The notes below the pieces were generated by a model, which was given only the letters and a program-made list of their open reading frames with translations, searched no databases and was not told the DNA's origin. Positions 61,325 to 64,000 of a stretch of 64,000 nucleotides of DNA are shown one piece after another. A program made the translations under genes and the position numbers. Positions within the stretch are counted from its first letter, which is position 1; each line of letters opens with the position of its first letter. Origin of the DNA: UBA5420 sp964485345 (GTDB lineage Bacteria > Bacillota > Limnochordia > Darwinibacteriales > Darwinibacteriaceae); the NCBI GenBank assembly GCA_964485345.1, contig CAZAJB010000002.1, positions 1-64,000 on the forward strand, in the 5' to 3' direction.

Positions 61325-62095
61325 ATGGTAGACTATGGGAAACTACAACGCGACATTTTTAAGGTGCTCGGAATCGATCTTACTGCCTACAAGGATCAGC
61401 AGATGCGAAGACGTATCAACCAGTGGATCGAACGTCATCGACTCAACTCCTATGATCAGCTGGCTGCTACTCTCCTTAAGGATCCCGACCATCGTGAGAA
61501 GTTTAGGGACTATTTGACCATTAACACCTCGAATTTTTTCCGAGATACTCGGGTTTTTGATATAATAAGAGACAAGGTGTTACCGGACATAAGCCAGCGC
61601 AATCGTCCTCGCATTTGGAGCGCCGGTGCTTCTATTGGGGCTGAAATCTACTCCATTGCCATCCTAATGCAAGAAGCAAAGTTCACTCCTGGCCTTTTGC
61701 TAGCCACTGACCTAGATGAGACGGTCCTAGAGAAGGCTCAGGCCGGCGAGTATCTTGCTAACCAGATTGCAGGAACCCCTCCTGAACACCTTGCGAAGTA
61801 TTTTACAAAGAGAGGCAACGACCGCTGGGTAATCCAGGCAGATATCAAGAAGCAAGTGACATTCAAGAAACATGATCTGTTGAGGGGCGCCTATGAGCGC
61901 AATTTTGATCTTATACTCTGCCGCAACGTTTTTATCTACTTCACCAGCGAGACGCAGCAGAAATTGATTGCCAATTTCGTTGAGTCGTTGAAACCCTTAG
62001 GTTTTTTCATCGTAGGATCAGCAGAACAGATTATGGACCCTGGAAAGTATGGTCTACGACGTGTTAGTTACTGCGTTTACCAGAAAGCTCTATAG
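61325..62095 (+). CDS. cheR: Chemotaxis methyltransferase CheR
   Basis: Methylates receptor glutamates with S-adenosylmethionine. The 256 residues have the N-terminal helical domain (DLTAYKDQQMRRRINQWIER) and the SAM-binding half (RIWSAGASIGAEIYSIAILM, FDLILCRNVFIYF). In most homologues the SAM loop reads AGCSTGEEPYS; here it is AGASIGAEIYS, a modest divergence. Confidence 0.94.
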   Translation: MVDYGKLQRDIFKVLGIDLTAYKDQQMRRRINQWIERHRLNSYDQLAATLLKDPDHREKFRDYLTINTSNFFRDTRVFDIIRDKVLPDISQRNRPRIWSAGASIGAEIYSIAILMQEAKFTPGLLLATDLDETVLEKAQAGEYLANQIAGTPPEHLAKYFTKRGNDRWVIQADIKKQVTFKKHDLLRGAYERNFDLILCRNVFIYFTSETQQKLIANFVESLKPLGFFIVGSAEQIMDPGKYGLRRVSYCVYQKAL

Positions 62096-62103
62096 AGGGG
62101 GTG

Positions 62104-64000
62104 ATGGCTCTGGCGGGAATTCAGGTACTAGGAGAAGGGAAGAACGTCGAAAAGGCTATTGAGAACGGATTGGCCAAAATGCAGGTAACGAGGGATCGTG
62201 TGGAGATAGAGGTGGTAGAAGAACCATCGAGAGTCCTCTTTGGTCTAAGGACGAGCCGAGCTGTAGTCCGTTTGACGCTTAAAGAACCTGAAAGGACCGA
62301 GGTAGAATCCGCCCATGCAGGTGTACTTAGCGTGAAGGGCGGCAAACTAGAGTATATTGCTCCAGATATCGTCAGTGAAACGGTGCCGAGAATTAGCTTT
62401 GGCAGCGAGTTTCATGTTCTATACCATGGTGAACCTAGAACGAGTGAAGTCAAGCTCACCGAGGGGCTGGACCCTTTAGAAATCCGGCTTCCTGCCCGTG
62501 TCGAGCCCGAGTTACATTATGAGATCGTGGTAGATGCGAAGCAAACCAAGGCGCAATTGGTCTGGAAACGGAGCCCAGGCGTCACATACAGTCTCGCTGA
62601 TCACAGGCCCACCAACGACTTGAAACTCATCTTGGTGCAGACTATTCTGGATCCCCCTGCTCTCGGACTGAAAGACGTACTGGATCTGGTGCGAATTGAG
62701 GGTCTGACCTATGGTTTGCAGGTCCAGGGTTTGACAGAGGAAGCTCTGTCCGCCTCTGAGGGCTCCTATTTGATAGCTGCAGGGGAAGATCCCAAGCCTC
62801 CACGTCATCCTTCCATCAAATATGTCTTCCAGGAAGGCGAAGCGACTATTGACGACGGTGCCCTTCGGATTGATCACTACGCAGTTCATGGCACTACGGG
62901 CGTTCAGGAGGGGGATATTCTGGCAATCAAGAACCCCGGAAAACGCGGTGAGGCCGGGGTTGATGTTTATGGAAAACCGATTGAAGGCGAGCCTCTCAAG
63001 CAGGTTAAACTCACGGTTGGTGACGGGGTTCGGCTGAGCGAGGACGGTCTACAGATAATAGCAACAGCATCTGGACTTCCATCGCTACAAGGTGGCGTCA
63101 TTCGTGTTACAAGTGTCTTTGAGCTACCCGGTGATGCAGACGTATCTACGGGGAACATTACCATGGACGGTGACATCATCATCCGTGGAAGTGTCCAGGA
63201 GAGTGTTAAAGTACAAAGCAACACAGGAGTCATTGTAGTCAATGGACTGGTAAGCGGAGGCACACTCCGGACTAGTGGTTCCATTACTGTTCTTCGCAAT
63301 GCAGTCCGTGCGCAGCTCCACGCCGGGGGAGTATCTGTCATACAGATTCGTATCCTCAATTTGCTACGCAAAATCTCCAGCCAGCTCGAGACCCTGGAGA
63401 TCGCTTACGAGGCCATTGTGAGCCAGGCTGACAATATCCCCTTTGAAAATCTCATTCGCCATCTGGTCGAACTTAAGTTCAGTACTTTGCCGAAGGACAT
63501 CAAAGAACTAGCTGATGAAATGGAGCGAATTAGAAAGGGTTCGGAGGAGGATAAACAGCAATATGCGAGCCTAGCCGAGACGATTAGCAACTGTTTGCTC
63601 GCGCAAGGTTCAGGGCTATTGAGGGTTAATGATATCCAGGAGCTACATCGGTTGCGACAGGGTGTGGATGAGCAAATCGTCGAACTCCAGAGTCAGACTG
63701 CCGTTGAGGCCAATGTTAAGGTGGGCTATTTGCAGAACTCCAACGTGGAAGCCTCGGGCTCCGTGGAAGTTACAGGTAAAGGATGTTTTTATTCCACAGT
63801 GATGGCCGGAACGGGATTTAGGATTCCGGCGGGAGTCTTCCGCGGCGGAGAGGTCACCGTTCATGCTGGGAACATCGTAGCGAAGGAGTTAGGCGGACCC
63901 AAAGGTATCGCGACTACAGCGCAGGTTCTCCGAGCGGGAAACATCAGTGCAACGCTTGTCCACCCTAATGTCACTGTAGCAATTGGATCCCAGAGCTACA
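62104..64000 (+). CDS. FapA/DUF342 family protein with Jag-N domain (3' end beyond window)
   Basis: ATG 62104 follows GAGGGGG, and the frame is open to the window end (632 complete codons). Residues 1-55 form a Jag_N-type domain (IQVLGEGKNVEKAIENGLAK, RVLFGLRTSRAVV). A FapA/DUF342 region follows (about 215-420: GDILAIKNPGKRGEAGVDVY, SGLPSLQGGVIRV, GSVQESVKVQ), expected to form a beta-helix. Then comes a helical/coiled-coil stretch (about 410-535) and a further beta-helix (VKVGYLQNSNVEASGSVEV). FapA proteins are often polar regulators of motility or c-di-GMP signalling; here it ends the che operon. Confidence 0.85.
   Translation, partial: MALAGIQVLGEGKNVEKAIENGLAKMQVTRDRVEIEVVEEPSRVLFGLRTSRAVVRLTLKEPERTEVESAHAGVLSVKGGKLEYIAPDIVSETVPRISFGSEFHVLYHGEPRTSEVKLTEGLDPLEIRLPARVEPELHYEIVVDAKQTKAQLVWKRSPGVTYSLADHRPTNDLKLILVQTILDPPALGLKDVLDLVRIEGLTYGLQVQGLTEEALSASEGSYLIAAGEDPKPPRHPSIKYVFQEGEATIDDGALRIDHYAVHGTTGVQEGDILAIKNPGKRGEAGVDVYGKPIEGEPLKQVKLTVGDGVRLSEDGLQIIATASGLPSLQGGVIRVTSVFELPGDADVSTGNITMDGDIIIRGSVQESVKVQSNTGVIVVNGLVSGGTLRTSGSITVLRNAVRAQLHAGGVSVIQIRILNLLRKISSQLETLEIAYEAIVSQADNIPFENLIRHLVELKFSTLPKDIKELADEMERIRKGSEEDKQQYASLAETISNCLLAQGSGLLRVNDIQELHRLRQGVDEQIVELQSQTAVEANVKVGYLQNSNVEASGSVEVTGKGCFYSTVMAGTGFRIPAGVFRGGEVTVHAGNIVAKELGGPKGIATTAQVLRAGNISATLVHPNVTVAIGSQSY

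Overview
The window reads as one continuous, almost fully coding stretch of a bacterial chromosome. Every gene I can support lies on the + strand. Gene content and order point to a motile, endospore-forming, anaerobic member of the Firmicutes: PolC-type replicase, SigF/SpoIIAA/SpoIIAB, SpoIIM, SpoVAC/AD/AE, DacF, CheC/CheD/FliY chemotaxis, FlhF/FlhG, and a ferredoxin-dependent 2-oxoacid oxidoreductase. It also encodes ExbB, ExbD and TonB, and an S-layer-homology/coiled-coil/hydrophobic-tail protein of the kind that tethers an outer membrane. That combination suggests a diderm (two-membrane) Firmicute; Limnochordia-like lineages are the best fit. The lineage is an inference from gene content, not from any search.

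Layout. 1-5.5 kb: end of a flagellar operon (flhA 3' part, flhF, flhG, PilZ protein, SigD/FliA-type sigma, two small proteins). 5.5-20.3 kb: rpsB-tsf-pyrH-frr-uppS-cdsA, a YtvI-like permease, dxr-rseP-ispG-proS, a glycosyltransferase and polC. 20.3-30.8 kb: rimP-nusA-ylxR-ylxQ-infB-rbfA-nrnA-truB-ribF, then rpsO and pnp. 30.8-37.5 kb: a catabolic module (degenerate butyrate-kinase paralogue, ptb, buk, ferredoxin, three oxidoreductase subunits, DUF3866 protein). 37.5-45.2 kb: a structured non-coding stretch, a histidine phosphatase, then spoIIM-xerD-deoB-pdp-dacF-spoIIAA-spoIIAB-sigF. 45.2-52 kb: PHP phosphoesterase, GNAT acetyltransferase, then exbB-exbD-tonB, a cohesin-like secreted protein and the SLH tether-like protein. 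52-54 kb: spoVAC-spoVAD-spoVAE behind a good forespore-type promoter. 54.1-64 kb: cheW-fliM-fliY-cheA-cheY-cheC-cheD-cheB-cheR and a FapA/DUF342 protein that runs off the window.

How the parts work together. The first and last segments give flagellar export control and the Bacillus-type chemotaxis circuit. The middle is translation, isoprenoid, phospholipid and replication housekeeping. The oxidoreductase-Ptb-Buk set would oxidise branched 2-oxoacids to acyl-CoA and conserve the energy as ATP. The conserved sporulation block (dacF to spoVA) is split by the envelope module.

Most notable points: PolC lacks the proofreading exonuclease insert; the envelope module sits inside the sporulation locus; RibF and one Buk paralogue have lost key catalytic motifs; and a roughly 180-nt folded RNA candidate lies upstream of the histidine phosphatase. 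There is no gene-free gap over 300 bases; the largest is 37494-37725. I saw no tRNA, rRNA, insertion sequence or CRISPR array. Several start codons below are TTG or GTG, chosen from Shine-Dalgarno spacing.
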